From NCBI GenBank assembly GCA_035635575.1, contig DASQAV010000085.1, positions 1 through 20,256 of the forward strand: a stretch of DNA of 20,256 bases. The letters are read 5' to 3'. This document shows, piece by piece, positions 6,967 to 14,940 of this stretch. Under the pieces are notes generated by a model. The model did not search any database. It saw only the letters and a list, made by a program, of their open reading frames with translations, and was not told where the DNA came from. How positions within the stretch are numbered: position 1 is the first letter of the stretch; each line of letters begins with the position of its first letter. Source of the DNA: WS-7 sp035635575 (lineage in GTDB: Bacteria > Eisenbacteria > RBG-16-71-46 > SZUA-252). Position numbers and translations under genes: made by a program.

Positions 6967-9554
6967 TTTCGGCCCTTCTGACGCTTCTTCATCATGCGCT
7001 CGATCGCGGAGATCGCGGATGCCACGTCCACTCCCGGCCCGAACACACCGATCACCGGATCGGGCATCCTCTCGAAACGCTCCGGGATCGTCCGGATGGT
7101 GAACTTCGCCGGATCGAGCCTCGCGGTCACCTCGTCCCATCGCAGCGGACACGAGGCAGGCGCTCCGGGAAGCGGCCGTACGGAGTAGGGCGCCACGATC
7201 GTGTTGCCCCTTCCGTTCTGCCCGAAGTCGACGTAGACCTTGCCGCCGCGTCCCTTGATCGAGCGCGTGATGGTCGAGATCTCGGGCACCTGGTCCACGG
7301 TCAGCATCGCGAGGAGGCGCGCGAAGGTCCGCGTCTCCTCGTGCGTGTAGCGGCGTTCCATGGGAAGCAGGACGTGCAGCCCGGTGGCCCCCGACGTCTT
7401 GATGAAGGACGGAAGCTCGAGCTCGTCCAGGATCGTCTTCAAGGCGCGTGCCACCTGAACGACATGCGCAAAGGGCGCTTCCTTGGGATCGAGATCCAGG
7501 ACCAGCCAGTCTGGGTTCTCGAGCGCGCTCACGCACGCGCTCCAGACATGGAGCGGAATCGTCCCCATGTTCGCCACGTAGCGCAGCGATTCCAGGTCGT
7601 CCACGACGAAGTAGCGGATGTCGCGCTCCCCGTCTCCGGAGTGCACGACTTCCGTGCGGACCCAGTCGGGCACGTAGACGGGCGCGTCCTTCTGGAAGAA
7701 GGATTTCCCGTCGATGCCGTCGGGGAATCGGGTCAGCACCAGGGGACGGTCGCGAAGGTACGGGAGAAGGAGCGGCGCCACCGATTCGTAGTACTGGATG
7801 AGATCGCCCTTGGTGTAGCCGTCCTTCGGCCAGAACACCTTTTTGACGTTGGTGGGCTTCACGACGTGCGTCCCCGCGGGGGCGGCCGGTGCCGGCGCGG
7901 CGCGCTCGGTCATGATCGGCGCCGGCGCTTCCTCCTCCGCGGCGGCACGGACCCGCACCGGCTCCTCGCGGCGGCAATCCTCGGCGCGCTTGTCCGGCCG
8001 CAGCCCCATGAAGATGGGATGGCGCAGCCCTCCCTCCCGCGTCCACTCCGTGAATCGAACCTCGCACACGAGGCGGGGCTCCACCCAGTGATGGCCGCGC
8101 CCGGTGGGCGTTCCCACGTCGAAGGGCGAGGTCTCTCGCGCGAGGGGCGCCAGGGTTCGGGCGATGCTCTCGAGGCCCGCCGTATCGAACCCGGTGCCCA
8201 CCTTCGTCACGTAGACCAGCTGGCGCCCTTCGTAGAGACCCACGTGAAGGGCGCCGAAGCGGGCCCGCGAGCCCTGGGGCTCCGTGTAGCCTCCGATCAC
8301 GAATTCCTGCCGCCGGTCGCACTTCACCTTGATCCAGTCCGTGGATCGCCGGCTGGAGTAGGCGCTGGCCAGCCGCTTCGCCACGATTCCCTCGAGCCCC
8401 ATCTCCGAGGCGGCTTCGAGGAAGGCTTCGCCGTGCTCCAGCACGTGATCGCAGCGCTGCACCGCACCGAGAGGAGGCACGACCCGCGCGAGGAGCTCCT
8501 TGCGATCCGAAAGCGGGAGCTTGCGCAGGTCGTGCCCCAGAAGGCCCAGGCAATCGAAGAAGATTCCGCGCACCGGGACCCACATCCTCGCCGCCTCGAC
8601 GTCGCGGGGCTTGGTCAGATGCATCCGCGCCTGCAGCCGCTGGAAGCTGGGCCGGCCGCTCTCGTTCTCGGCGACGATCTCGCCGTCGAGAACGAATCGA
8701 TCCGAGGGCAGTGCCAGGAGCGCGGCCGTGATCTCCGGATACCGCCCCGAGATGTTCTCGCCGCTCCGGCCGATGAGCGTGACCGCATCGCCCTTCCGCT
8801 CGGCGAGCACGCGCACTCCGTCGTACTTGATCTCGAAGCACCAGTCCTCTCCCGAGGGCGGGCGCTCCGCCAGCGTGGCCAGCATGAGCGGCGCGGAGCG
8901 GATCGGGACCTCGCCCAGGGAAGCGGCCAGCGACCGGACGCGCTCCTGGAGCGCCGCAAGCGTGCCGGGCACGTCGCGCATCTCCTCGACCGTGTACCCC
9001 GTGATCACCGACTCGGGATAGCGATCGATCGCTTCCTTCTCGCTCGCCGCGCCGTCCGCCTTCTTGAGGAGAAGCCATTCCTTTTCCTTCCGGCCCATGC
9101 GCACGAGGGTCCAGCGGCCCCGGAGCTTGAATCCGAAGAGCTCCAGCTCCATCTTTCCGCGCTCGTACTGCTCCAGCAGATCCTCGGGCTTGAAGGAGCG
9201 GAACCAGCCGTGATCCCAGACGATGACCGAGCCGGCGCCGTAGTTCCCGGTGGGGATCACTCCCTCGAAGGAACCGTACTCCAGAGGATGATCCTCGACG
9301 TGCACCGCCAGGCGCTTCTCCTCGACGCGCGTCGAAGGCCCCTTGGGCACCGCCCAGCTCTTGAGCGTCCCATCCAGCTCGAGGCGGAGGTCGTAATGCA
9401 TGTTGCGCGCCCAATGTTTTTGCACCACGAACCGGGGGGCCATTCCGGCAACGGGCTGCGCGGCAGGCGCCCGGCCACCAAACGGCTCGGGCGTACGGGC
9501 GGGATCCCGCTTCTGGCGGTATTTCTCGAGGTTGGAACCGCGGGTTGAGCTCAA
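6963..9554 (-). CDS. ligD: Multifunctional ATP-dependent DNA ligase D (NHEJ)
   Basis: The 863-residue LigD has domain order phosphoesterase, ligase, polymerase, as in the Pseudomonas enzyme. The 3'-phosphoesterase domain (about 40-165) contains KHWARNMHYDLRLELDG with His47, His53 and Asp55, plus HVEDHPLEY; the usual Asp after KH is Trp here. The ligase domain (about 220-420) has the nucleotidyl lysine Lys243 in EIKYDGVR and the LEGIVAKR motif, followed by an OB fold to about 525. An Ala/Pro-rich linker (535-560) leads to the primase-like polymerase domain (565-860) with DLD metal ligands (Asp687/689) and TSGATGLHV. It repairs double-strand breaks with Ku. The TTG start at 9554 gives the usual NLEKYRQKRDPARTPEPFGG N-terminus, but the ribosome site is poor, so the start is less sure. 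It is divergent from ku across 128 bases. Confidence 0.95.
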   Translation of the reverse strand: MSSTRGSNLEKYRQKRDPARTPEPFGGRAPAAQPVAGMAPRFVVQKHWARNMHYDLRLELDGTLKSWAVPKGPSTRVEEKRLAVHVEDHPLEYGSFEGVIPTGNYGAGSVIVWDHGWFRSFKPEDLLEQYERGKMELELFGFKLRGRWTLVRMGRKEKEWLLLKKADGAASEKEAIDRYPESVITGYTVEEMRDVPGTLAALQERVRSLAASLGEVPIRSAPLMLATLAERPPSGEDWCFEIKYDGVRVLAERKGDAVTLIGRSGENISGRYPEITAALLALPSDRFVLDGEIVAENESGRPSFQRLQARMHLTKPRDVEAARMWVPVRGIFFDCLGLLGHDLRKLPLSDRKELLARVVPPLGAVQRCDHVLEHGEAFLEAASEMGLEGIVAKRLASAYSSRRSTDWIKVKCDRRQEFVIGGYTEPQGSRARFGALHVGLYEGRQLVYVTKVGTGFDTAGLESIARTLAPLARETSPFDVGTPTGRGHHWVEPRLVCEVRFTEWTREGGLRHPIFMGLRPDKRAEDCRREEPVRVRAAAEEEAPAPIMTERAAPAPAAPAGTHVVKPTNVKKVFWPKDGYTKGDLIQYYESVAPLLLPYLRDRPLVLTRFPDGIDGKSFFQKDAPVYVPDWVRTEVVHSGDGERDIRYFVVDDLESLRYVANMGTIPLHVWSACVSALENPDWLVLDLDPKEAPFAHVVQVARALKTILDELELPSFIKTSGATGLHVLLPMERRYTHEETRTFARLLAMLTVDQVPEISTITRSIKGRGGKVYVDFGQNGRGNTIVAPYSVRPLPGAPASCPLRWDEVTARLDPAKFTIRTIPERFERMPDPVIGVFGPGVDVASAISAIERMMKKRQKGRK

Positions 9555-9605
9555 GGCATCTAGTCTTTGGATGGGCGCTGGAAGGCTAAAGCCCGGGCCT
9601 GGGAG

Positions 9606-9619
9606 GTCCGATATTGGAC
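9606..9619. promoter_or_regulatory. Near-perfect palindrome between ligD and ku, candidate operator
   Basis: GTCCGATATTGGAC matches its own reverse complement at 12 of 14 positions (GTCC half-sites around an AT-rich centre). It sits in the middle of the divergent ligD/ku spacer, where one bound regulator could control both. The adjacent MerR-type gene is a candidate binder by position only. Confidence 0.35.
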
Positions 9620-9628
9620 TCGGGGTTG

Positions 9629-9634
9629 AGTATA
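9629..9634 (-). promoter_or_regulatory. Possible -10 element for ligD
   Basis: TATACT on the minus strand matches five of six bases of the sigma70 -10 consensus, 75 bases upstream of the ligD TTG. No convincing -35 hexamer is visible at the right distance. On the plus strand the same bases overlap TATAGC, a weaker candidate for ku. Confidence 0.3.
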
Positions 9635-9682
9635 GCAGAGCATGGTGTTAGCCTCCCCGGCAGTCCCCAAGGAGGGTCTAGA

Positions 9683-10552
9683 ATGCCACCACATTCGATC
9701 GGATCGGGAACGCTCTCGTTCGGGCTGGTTTCGATCCCCGTCAAGATGTACTCCGCCGCTTCGTCCATGGGCCTCTCGTTCAACCTGCTCCACGAAAAGT
9801 GCGGCGGCCGGATCAAGCAGCAGCAGATCTGCCCCGCCTGCAACGAAGTATTGGAAAGAGCCTCCCTGGTCAAGGGCTACGAGTTCGCCAAGGATCAGTA
9901 CGTGCGCTTCACGGAGGAAGAGCTGAAGACGCTCGAGACCGAGGCGACGCGCACGATCGACATCTCGGAATTCGTGCCGCTCGAGAAGGTCGATCCCATC
10001 TACTTCGAGAAGACGTACTACCTCGGTCCTGACAAGGGCGGAGACAAGGCCTACCGGCTCCTCACCGACGCCATGGCCAAGACCGACCGGGTCGCGCTCG
10101 CGAAGTTCGTGATGCGCGGCAAGGACAACCTGGTCTTGATCCGCGCCAGCAAGGACGGGCTGATGCTCCACACGATGTACTACGCCGACGAGGTTCGCGA
10201 TTTCGGCGAGATCGACAAGGGGTCGGAGGCCAAGATCAAATCGGGAGAGCTGGATCTGGCGCTCCGCCTGATCGACGAGCTGTCCACGAAGGAGTTCAAG
10301 CCCGAGCAGTACAAGGATGAGTATCGGGACCGGCTCCTCGAGGTCGTGGAATCCAAGGTCGAGGGCAAGGAGATCACGTCGATCGCGCCTCAAGAGCAGC
10401 GCACGCAGGTGATCGATCTCATGGAAGCGCTGAAGCAGAGCCTCGAGACGCGCGTATCCAAGGAGAGCCGGTCCGGTGCCAAGAAGCCGGCGGTGAAGTC
10501 CAGCCGCACGGCGGCGCCTGCAGCGAAGGAGAAGAAGAGAGCGTCGCGATAG
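9683..10552 (+). CDS. ku: Ku, DNA double-strand-break end-binding protein
   Basis: The 289-residue bacterial Ku forms a ring-shaped homodimer that threads onto broken DNA ends and recruits LigD. The start MPPHSIGSGTLSFGLVSIPVKMY is the family signature. It is followed by the HEKCGGRIKQQQICPACN segment (Cys40, Cys50, Cys53), the barrel core and the LLTDAMAKTDRVALAKFVMRGKD-type region. The C-terminus (about 255-289) is a Lys/Ala/Ser-rich basic tail, as in Ku proteins that slide or bind DNA through an extended tail. The start is fixed by GGAGG at 9671-9675, seven bases upstream. In-frame sequence from 9614 is disfavoured because it lacks a ribosome site. The MerR-TPR gene follows within a few bases. 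Confidence 0.95.
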   Translation: MPPHSIGSGTLSFGLVSIPVKMYSAASSMGLSFNLLHEKCGGRIKQQQICPACNEVLERASLVKGYEFAKDQYVRFTEEELKTLETEATRTIDISEFVPLEKVDPIYFEKTYYLGPDKGGDKAYRLLTDAMAKTDRVALAKFVMRGKDNLVLIRASKDGLMLHTMYYADEVRDFGEIDKGSEAKIKSGELDLALRLIDELSTKEFKPEQYKDEYRDRLLEVVESKVEGKEITSIAPQEQRTQVIDLMEALKQSLETRVSKESRSGAKKPAVKSSRTAAPAAKEKKRASR

Positions 10553-10560
10553 CGGGGAAT

Positions 10561-11493
10561 GTGGTGGGCATGGATGGGGTGGGTATGGACGGGACGAAGC
10601 ATTTCTCCACACGGGACGCTGCCCGGATACTCCAGTCGACGGAAGCTCGAGTCCGGACGTGGGCCCGCCTCGGCGGTCTCATGGTGGAGCCCCGCCCGGA
10701 CGGCGCCACCGAATTCACCTTCCAGCAACTGTTGCTCCTACGCACCACGCGCGGTCTCCTCGAGGCGGGAATTCCCGCACGCCGGGTGAAGCGCGTCTGG
10801 TCTTCCCTACGCCGGCAGCTCAAGACCGACCTCCCGCTGACCAGCGTCCGGATTCTCGCGGACGGCGATCGCGCGATCGCGTGGGACGAGACGGCGTCCT
10901 GGCAACCGGACTCGGGCCAGTTCCTGCTCGATTTCGAGGCGGAGGAGATCGCGCGGCGCGCGGGAGCGGAAGCTCCGGCGTCCGCGCTCAAGCTGGTGAG
11001 CGCTCGCGGCACCTCAGCGTCAGCGGCGGATCCGGCCGCCCCGGCCGATGAGGTGGGGCCGGCACTCTCCGCCGAGCAGTGGTTCGATCTGGCCTGCGAG
11101 CTCGAGGACAGTTCCCCCGCCGAGGCGCGGCAAGCCTACTTGCAGGCGATCGCCGCGGATCCTGATTTCGCGGACGCGCACCTGAATCTGGGAAGGCTGG
11201 AGCACGAGGCGGGCGAACTGGGGAAGGCCGAGGCGTGCTACCAGCGCGCGGTCCAGTGCAACCCCGAGGACGCCACCGGGCACTTCAACCTCGCCGTGCT
11301 CCTCGAGGATCGAGGCCGTCCGGAAGAGGCGCTCCAGGCCTATCACCAGGCGATCCTCCGCGATCCCGATGGCGCGGGCGACGCGCACTACAACCTCGGC
11401 CTTCTTCTCGAAGCCCGCGGCCGGCGCGAGGACGCCATGAGACATCTGATGGCCGCGCGGCGCCTCTACGAGGGAGCGAAGTCGCAACCCTGA
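10561..11493 (+). CDS. MerR-type HTH regulator fused to TPR repeats
   Basis: The protein is up to 310 residues. Residues 14-45 form a MerR-like winged helix-turn-helix (FSTRDAARILQSTEARVRTWARLGGL). Helical sequence follows to about 90 (FQQLLLLRTTRGLLEAGIPARRVKRVW), then an Ala/Pro-rich linker (about 130-170). The C-terminal TPRs (about 172-300) include DFADAHLNLGRLEHEAGELGKAEACYQRA and two further units. The HTH suggests DNA binding; TPRs bind protein partners. No metal-binding MerR cysteines are seen. It begins eight bases after the ku stop, so it is very likely co-transcribed with ku. The start is uncertain: GTG at 10561, GTG at 10564, ATG at 10570 and ATG at 10585 are all in frame, and GGGG at 10554-10557 best fits 10564 or 10570. 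Control of the NHEJ genes is inference. Confidence 0.8.
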   Translation: MVGMDGVGMDGTKHFSTRDAARILQSTEARVRTWARLGGLMVEPRPDGATEFTFQQLLLLRTTRGLLEAGIPARRVKRVWSSLRRQLKTDLPLTSVRILADGDRAIAWDETASWQPDSGQFLLDFEAEEIARRAGAEAPASALKLVSARGTSASAADPAAPADEVGPALSAEQWFDLACELEDSSPAEARQAYLQAIAADPDFADAHLNLGRLEHEAGELGKAEACYQRAVQCNPEDATGHFNLAVLLEDRGRPEEALQAYHQAILRDPDGAGDAHYNLGLLLEARGRREDAMRHLMAARRLYEGAKSQP

Positions 11494-11655
11494 GTGGGAG
11501 CGTCACAGCGATATCTTCAAGCTGCTGCCTGGCAACACCTTATCCGCAATCTGAAGAACCCGCCCTGCCCCGCCGATAACGATAAGGCGTCGTCGACTCG
11601 GGCCGTGCGCCGAGCCGTAGACCCCTGATTTCATCCCGACCATCACGGAGACTCC

Positions 11656-12921
11656 TTGGGCAAGAAGCGCGGCGCATTGAAGGCAAAGATCGTGAAGCAC
11701 GCGGTCCCGTTCGCGAGATTCATGCTCAAGAGCAGACTCCTGGTCATTCTCCTCGTGCTTGCCGTGATCGGGTTCTGGGCCGGGAAGCGCAGCCACCCCG
11801 ACCCCACCGTGATTCCCTACGAAGAGCTCTTCGAGAATCTGAGCGTGCTCTCGTACCGCGATTCCCCTTCCGACACCAGCGCGCGCTTCGTCGTGGAGCT
11901 CTCCGCCCGCGGGAAGATCTTCAAGCAGTACGACATCGACTCGCGCCGCTTCCTGCCGCCGGCGCGCGGGCACGACTACGGGCGGGCCATCAGCGGCACG
12001 CGCTACCGTCCGCTCAGGATTCGCGGACACGTGCCCCGCGGCTTCTGGCTCGAGCTGCCCGATTCCACCGAGCGCGCCATCCTTCCCGACCAGTTCGACG
12101 AGCTCTACCGGACCACGCTCGACTTCGTGAAGCCGGTCTCCATCGTGACCACGGTGCTGGGAACGCTTTCCGGATATTCGATCGGGTATCGCGCGGCCAC
12201 GTGGACCAGCTCGCTCTCGAATCCCGCGATGCAGCGTCGCGTGCTCGCGGTTCCCGGGATCGGGAAAGTCATCGCGCGGGAAGCATGGCGCCGCGTCCTG
12301 CTCGAGCCGGTCGTGATGGCGCGCGAGGGGGATGCGGACAAATTCGCGACGGTGCGCGGCATGCAGCGCATCTACACGAATTTCTTCCGCCTGGCGCTGA
12401 ACGACAGCGACAGCTTCATCCCGCACGAGGCGGAACGTCTGGATTCCCTGGGAAGAAGCCGCGACGCGCAGGTGATGCGCGCCTTCGCCCAATCGGTGAG
12501 GCGGGGGGCCGACGACAAGTGGCTCACGAACGCGGATTTCTGCGCGATCGAGGACTGGGCGAGCCTCCTCGACCGCCGGGGACACTGGTCTCGTGGGGCG
12601 GCGCCGGCCTCGCGCGAGGAGCGGATGAGGTACTACGGCACGCTCACCTGGTACGGGATCGCGCCGCCCATCCAGGACGAGTCTCGAATCTGGATGGGCC
12701 CCCGGCTCCTCGTGCGCGAGGGAGACATGGAGGGGTTCGTCGCGGACGAGATTCCCCTCACGGGCGTGGGGTGCCCCATCGCGTGGCGCCCGTGGCTCCG
12801 CCCGAATCACAGCCCGATGGGATCGAACACCTGGGCCGCGCAATGGGTGCGTGAGTCACGCCAGCTGGCGCAGGCGGTGGATTTCACGCGCGACGTCGCC
12901 CGCAGGCTTCACGGCGACTAG
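11656..12921 (+). CDS. Membrane-anchored protein of unknown function
   Basis: The 421-residue protein was not recognised. A basic N-terminus is followed by one strong transmembrane segment (about 27-43, RLLVILLVLAVIGFWAG), with a second moderately hydrophobic stretch at 160-180 (PVSIVTTVLGTLSGYSIGY). The remainder is mixed alpha/beta with many aromatic and charged residues, for example DADKFATVRGMQRIYTNFFRLALND and the C-terminal GVGCPIAWRPWLRPNHSPMGSNTWAAQWVRE. The likely layout is a short cytoplasmic tail and a large extracytoplasmic domain. The start is TTG at 11656 with GGAG five bases upstream; an internal ATG at residue 23 is the alternative. The 162-base spacer before it holds only a 7-base inverted repeat (CCTTATC at 11538, GATAAGG at 11581) and no clear promoter. 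Confidence 0.7.
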   Translation: MGKKRGALKAKIVKHAVPFARFMLKSRLLVILLVLAVIGFWAGKRSHPDPTVIPYEELFENLSVLSYRDSPSDTSARFVVELSARGKIFKQYDIDSRRFLPPARGHDYGRAISGTRYRPLRIRGHVPRGFWLELPDSTERAILPDQFDELYRTTLDFVKPVSIVTTVLGTLSGYSIGYRAATWTSSLSNPAMQRRVLAVPGIGKVIAREAWRRVLLEPVVMAREGDADKFATVRGMQRIYTNFFRLALNDSDSFIPHEAERLDSLGRSRDAQVMRAFAQSVRRGADDKWLTNADFCAIEDWASLLDRRGHWSRGAAPASREERMRYYGTLTWYGIAPPIQDESRIWMGPRLLVREGDMEGFVADEIPLTGVGCPIAWRPWLRPNHSPMGSNTWAAQWVRESRQLAQAVDFTRDVARRLHGD

Positions 12922-12936
12922 GCACCGCCCCGCTTC

Positions 12937-12961
12937 CGCTCCCGGGCCGGGCTAGGGAGCG
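12937..12961. terminator. Hairpin between convergent genes, possible bidirectional terminator
   Basis: CGCTCCC (12937-12943) pairs with GGGAGCG (12955-12961) across an 11-base loop, between the convergent membrane-protein and lipoprotein genes. It overlaps the last codons of the lipoprotein gene. No T-run is present on either side, so its role as a terminator is tentative. Confidence 0.35.
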
Positions 12962-13428
12962 ACGATCGTGACCTCCTTCGTGCCCACCACCTGACCGTTG
13001 TCCAGAACCTCCAGCGTGTACGTGCCCGGCGGCAGTCCCGCGGGCTTCACCATGTGGAAGGTGACCGCCGTCGGCTGATCGCTCGGCAGTACCACTTCCG
13101 TCGTTTCATCCACCACCGTCCCATCGGATGCCTTCCACCGGCCGACCAGCTGAACCGCGGGAGTCGGCGCGGCCAGGTTGACCGCCGCGAAGACCGTGTC
13201 GCCCGGCGTGAAGGTCGCCTTGTCCACCGTGATGACTCTTCGATCCGCGGTCATCTCGCGCCCCAGGACGATCTGGTCGACATGAATCTTGGCGGCTCCG
13301 GTGGTGCCCGATTCGTTCGTAGTGCTGGCGGACTCTTGCTTCCTGGAGCAGGAAAGCAGAACGAACGCTGTGAGGAGAAGGAAGGAAACGGTCAGGAAAC
13401 TGCGCTTGGGATCGATGGAGCTCGGCAT
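12952..13428 (-). CDS. Predicted lipoprotein with a C-terminal beta-sandwich-like domain
   Basis: The 158-residue protein has a lipoprotein signal peptide with lipobox LLSC (24-27), so Cys27 should be lipidated and exported. A Ser/Thr-rich spacer (28-45) follows. The rest (about 50-158) is beta-rich, with features of an Ig-like sandwich: FTPGDTVFAAVNL, VQLVGRWKASDGTVV and the closing PPGTYTLEVLDNGQVVGTKEVTIV. No enzyme motif is visible; a structural or binding role is likely but unknown. GAGGT lies a few bases before the ATG at 13428. It is convergent with the membrane-protein gene and 107 bases downstream of the Asp-box lipoprotein gene. Confidence 0.75.
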   Translation of the reverse strand: MPSSIDPKRSFLTVSFLLLTAFVLLSCSRKQESASTTNESGTTGAAKIHVDQIVLGREMTADRRVITVDKATFTPGDTVFAAVNLAAPTPAVQLVGRWKASDGTVVDETTEVVLPSDQPTAVTFHMVKPAGLPPGTYTLEVLDNGQVVGTKEVTIVAP

Positions 13429-13510
13429 GTCGGACCTCGCGTGTTTGGAAGGGGCTTCGCGGGGACGGTTCGACTGATTCCAACATAATCGTCCGCCCTC
13501 CGGGACAGAC

Positions 13511-13516
13511 GGTCAA
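13511..13516 (-). promoter_or_regulatory. Possible -35 element upstream of the small lipoprotein gene
   Basis: TTGACC on the minus strand matches five of six bases of the -35 consensus and lies in the spacer upstream of the gene starting at 13428. The sequence 17 bases further on (GACGAT) is a poor -10, and a better TATGTT is 23 bases away, so the promoter is uncertain. Confidence 0.2.
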
Positions 13517-13535
13517 GAGCCTGGATTTAGAAGGC

Positions 13536-14918
13536 CTACTCCAGAGGCAGGGTCGTGAAGAAGATCTCGGGTGTTCGGTTCGCGCTCGTGATGGTCTTGC
13601 CGACCCTGCTCCGCCCCGACCACACGACATAAACTCGGTCCCTCATGGCGCGCGCACGCACGAATTCAGCATACGATAGGTCGTTGGTCAGGCGCGTAGG
13701 CTCAAGGGTGGTCGCAATCTTGCTATCTCGAATCACTTCCGAGAACGGCGCGGCCAGCACGTCATTGTTCTCCCAGTCCGGCTGACTCACCCAGGGGATC
13801 CACGCCAGCGGATTAAAAAGCGTCTGATCCGAACGCTGGTATCGTGCGTCGATCCAGACCAGCTGGCCCTTGCCCCCGCGAGTCGCCGCATTGATGGAAC
13901 CCACCCGTTGATAGCCGGAGAGAGGATGATCCTTGACTTGCGCTACCCAATCGCTCGATGACCACGCGCCTCCTTGCCACCGCGCGCGACGCAATCCCTG
14001 TCTCTCGAGGAACACGGATCTCTCATTCCCTGCAATGGCGGCCTCAAACTCAAATATGCCGCCGGGGTATCCACTCGAATCCGGGTTTATCCAGGTTTTT
14101 GCCCTATCTCGACTGCTCGAATGGAACAACCATCCGGTCATGTTGGCGTTCGTCTTCGAGAGTCGCACCAGTTCGTTGGCTGTATAGAACAGGTCCATTC
14201 CATCTTCGCCAAGCCTGAGCTTCGGTGTAGCCCAGGGTGTCTTTTCTCCGATGGATTGGAGCCAAGCGGTGCTGGTTTTCTCGCCCTCCGTCCATCGTGT
14301 TACCCAGACGCTTCGCGGTGGCATCGAGACGAGACGGTCCTGGGGGTTGTCCGACGCGGCGTAAGCGACATATAAGGATGCTGAGTCCGACGCAACGTCG
14401 ATGCTTTGGGCAATTCCGAGATGCTGGGGCAACAGAGGCACCCCCTCTTCCCACGTCGCACCCCCATCGCGCGAGAAAAAATGCCTCAAACTATCGGATA
14501 CAATGACGTGGAGGCTCCTGCCGAGGGATAGGATGCGAGGTTCCCCTATCTGCCTTCGGGATAGGACGCGAGGTTCCCCTGGATTCCCGGACAGGAGGAG
14601 ATGAGGATTGCTCCAGAGCTTGTTCTTGAGGTCACCACGTCGGTACCAGATCTGTCGGTTCGCGAGAATCCCATATTCGTCCCCGAACCGTACACGCCAG
14701 ACCAGATGCAGCGCACTGTCCCCTACTACGGCGAAATCCACGTTTTCGATATGGGCACCAACACCGAGGCCCAGGCTGGGGAGTTGCGTTGTCCCGGGCC
14801 TTGCATGTGGTCCTGTTCGGGCGGAGTAGGTGACCCCGCGTATGTCGCCGCAAGAGCTGAGCGCCGCACCAACCAACAGAAGGCATCCGATACCAAGCAG
14901 ACGTGAGTTCACGCTCAC
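13536..14918 (-). CDS. Predicted lipoprotein with Asp-box (BNR/sialidase-type) repeats
   Basis: The 460-residue protein has a lipoprotein signal peptide with lipobox LSSC (Cys23). The body is beta-rich and reads like a beta-propeller. One clear Asp-box is SRDGGATW (149-156), and a degenerate copy is SRDRAKTW (269-276). VAYAASD and VVWSGRS segments are typical of sialidase-like or exo-alpha-sialidase-annotated proteins. No arginine triad or catalytic set was identified, so enzymatic activity should not be assumed. Residues 114-124 and 125-135 are a short internal repeat (GEPR[VI]LS). Base composition looks less GC-rich than in the flanking genes, suggesting a different history. The start is GTG at 14918 or the in-frame GTG at 14912, with GGGGGTGA just upstream. 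It follows the Rieske gene by 22 bases on the same strand. Confidence 0.7.
   Translation of the reverse strand: MSVNSRLLGIGCLLLVGAALSSCGDIRGVTYSARTGPHARPGTTQLPSLGLGVGAHIENVDFAVVGDSALHLVWRVRFGDEYGILANRQIWYRRGDLKNKLWSNPHLLLSGNPGEPRVLSRRQIGEPRILSLGRSLHVIVSDSLRHFFSRDGGATWEEGVPLLPQHLGIAQSIDVASDSASLYVAYAASDNPQDRLVSMPPRSVWVTRWTEGEKTSTAWLQSIGEKTPWATPKLRLGEDGMDLFYTANELVRLSKTNANMTGWLFHSSSRDRAKTWINPDSSGYPGGIFEFEAAIAGNERSVFLERQGLRRARWQGGAWSSSDWVAQVKDHPLSGYQRVGSINAATRGGKGQLVWIDARYQRSDQTLFNPLAWIPWVSQPDWENNDVLAAPFSEVIRDSKIATTLEPTRLTNDLSYAEFVRARAMRDRVYVVWSGRSRVGKTITSANRTPEIFFTTLPLE
14525..14580. repeat. Tandem 23-base direct repeat, 33-base period, inside the Asp-box lipoprotein gene
   Basis: The plus-strand block at 14525-14547 recurs at 14558-14580 with one mismatch (T to C at the tenth base). 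The 33-base period keeps the reading frame and encodes two copies of GEPR[VI]LS. It looks like a recent in-frame tandem duplication. Confidence 0.8.
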
Positions 14919-14940
14919 CCCCGAGTGAAGGCGACAGACG

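Noticed and set aside
6967..9414. A long in-frame upstream extension of the alpha/beta hydrolase
   Set aside because: It is a shifted-frame shadow of ligD. The GTG at 6966 overlapping the ligD stop is the sensible start.
7341..9548. A 735-codon open frame on the plus strand opposite ligD
   Set aside because: It is antisense to a complete LigD with all three catalytic domains. Long antisense frames are common in GC-rich genes, and its translation shows no domain and is rich in His, Arg and Gly.
10559..10600. G-rich ATGGATGGGGTGGG-type sequence after ku as a possible G-quadruplex or regulatory repeat
   Set aside because: The G-runs are few and short and are explained by clustered start codons and Gly/Asp codons at the N-terminus of the MerR-TPR gene.
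11503..12843. A 446-codon minus-strand open frame opposite the membrane protein gene
   Set aside because: The plus-strand gene has a ribosome site and a transmembrane segment. The minus frame is His/Arg/Glu-rich without structure.
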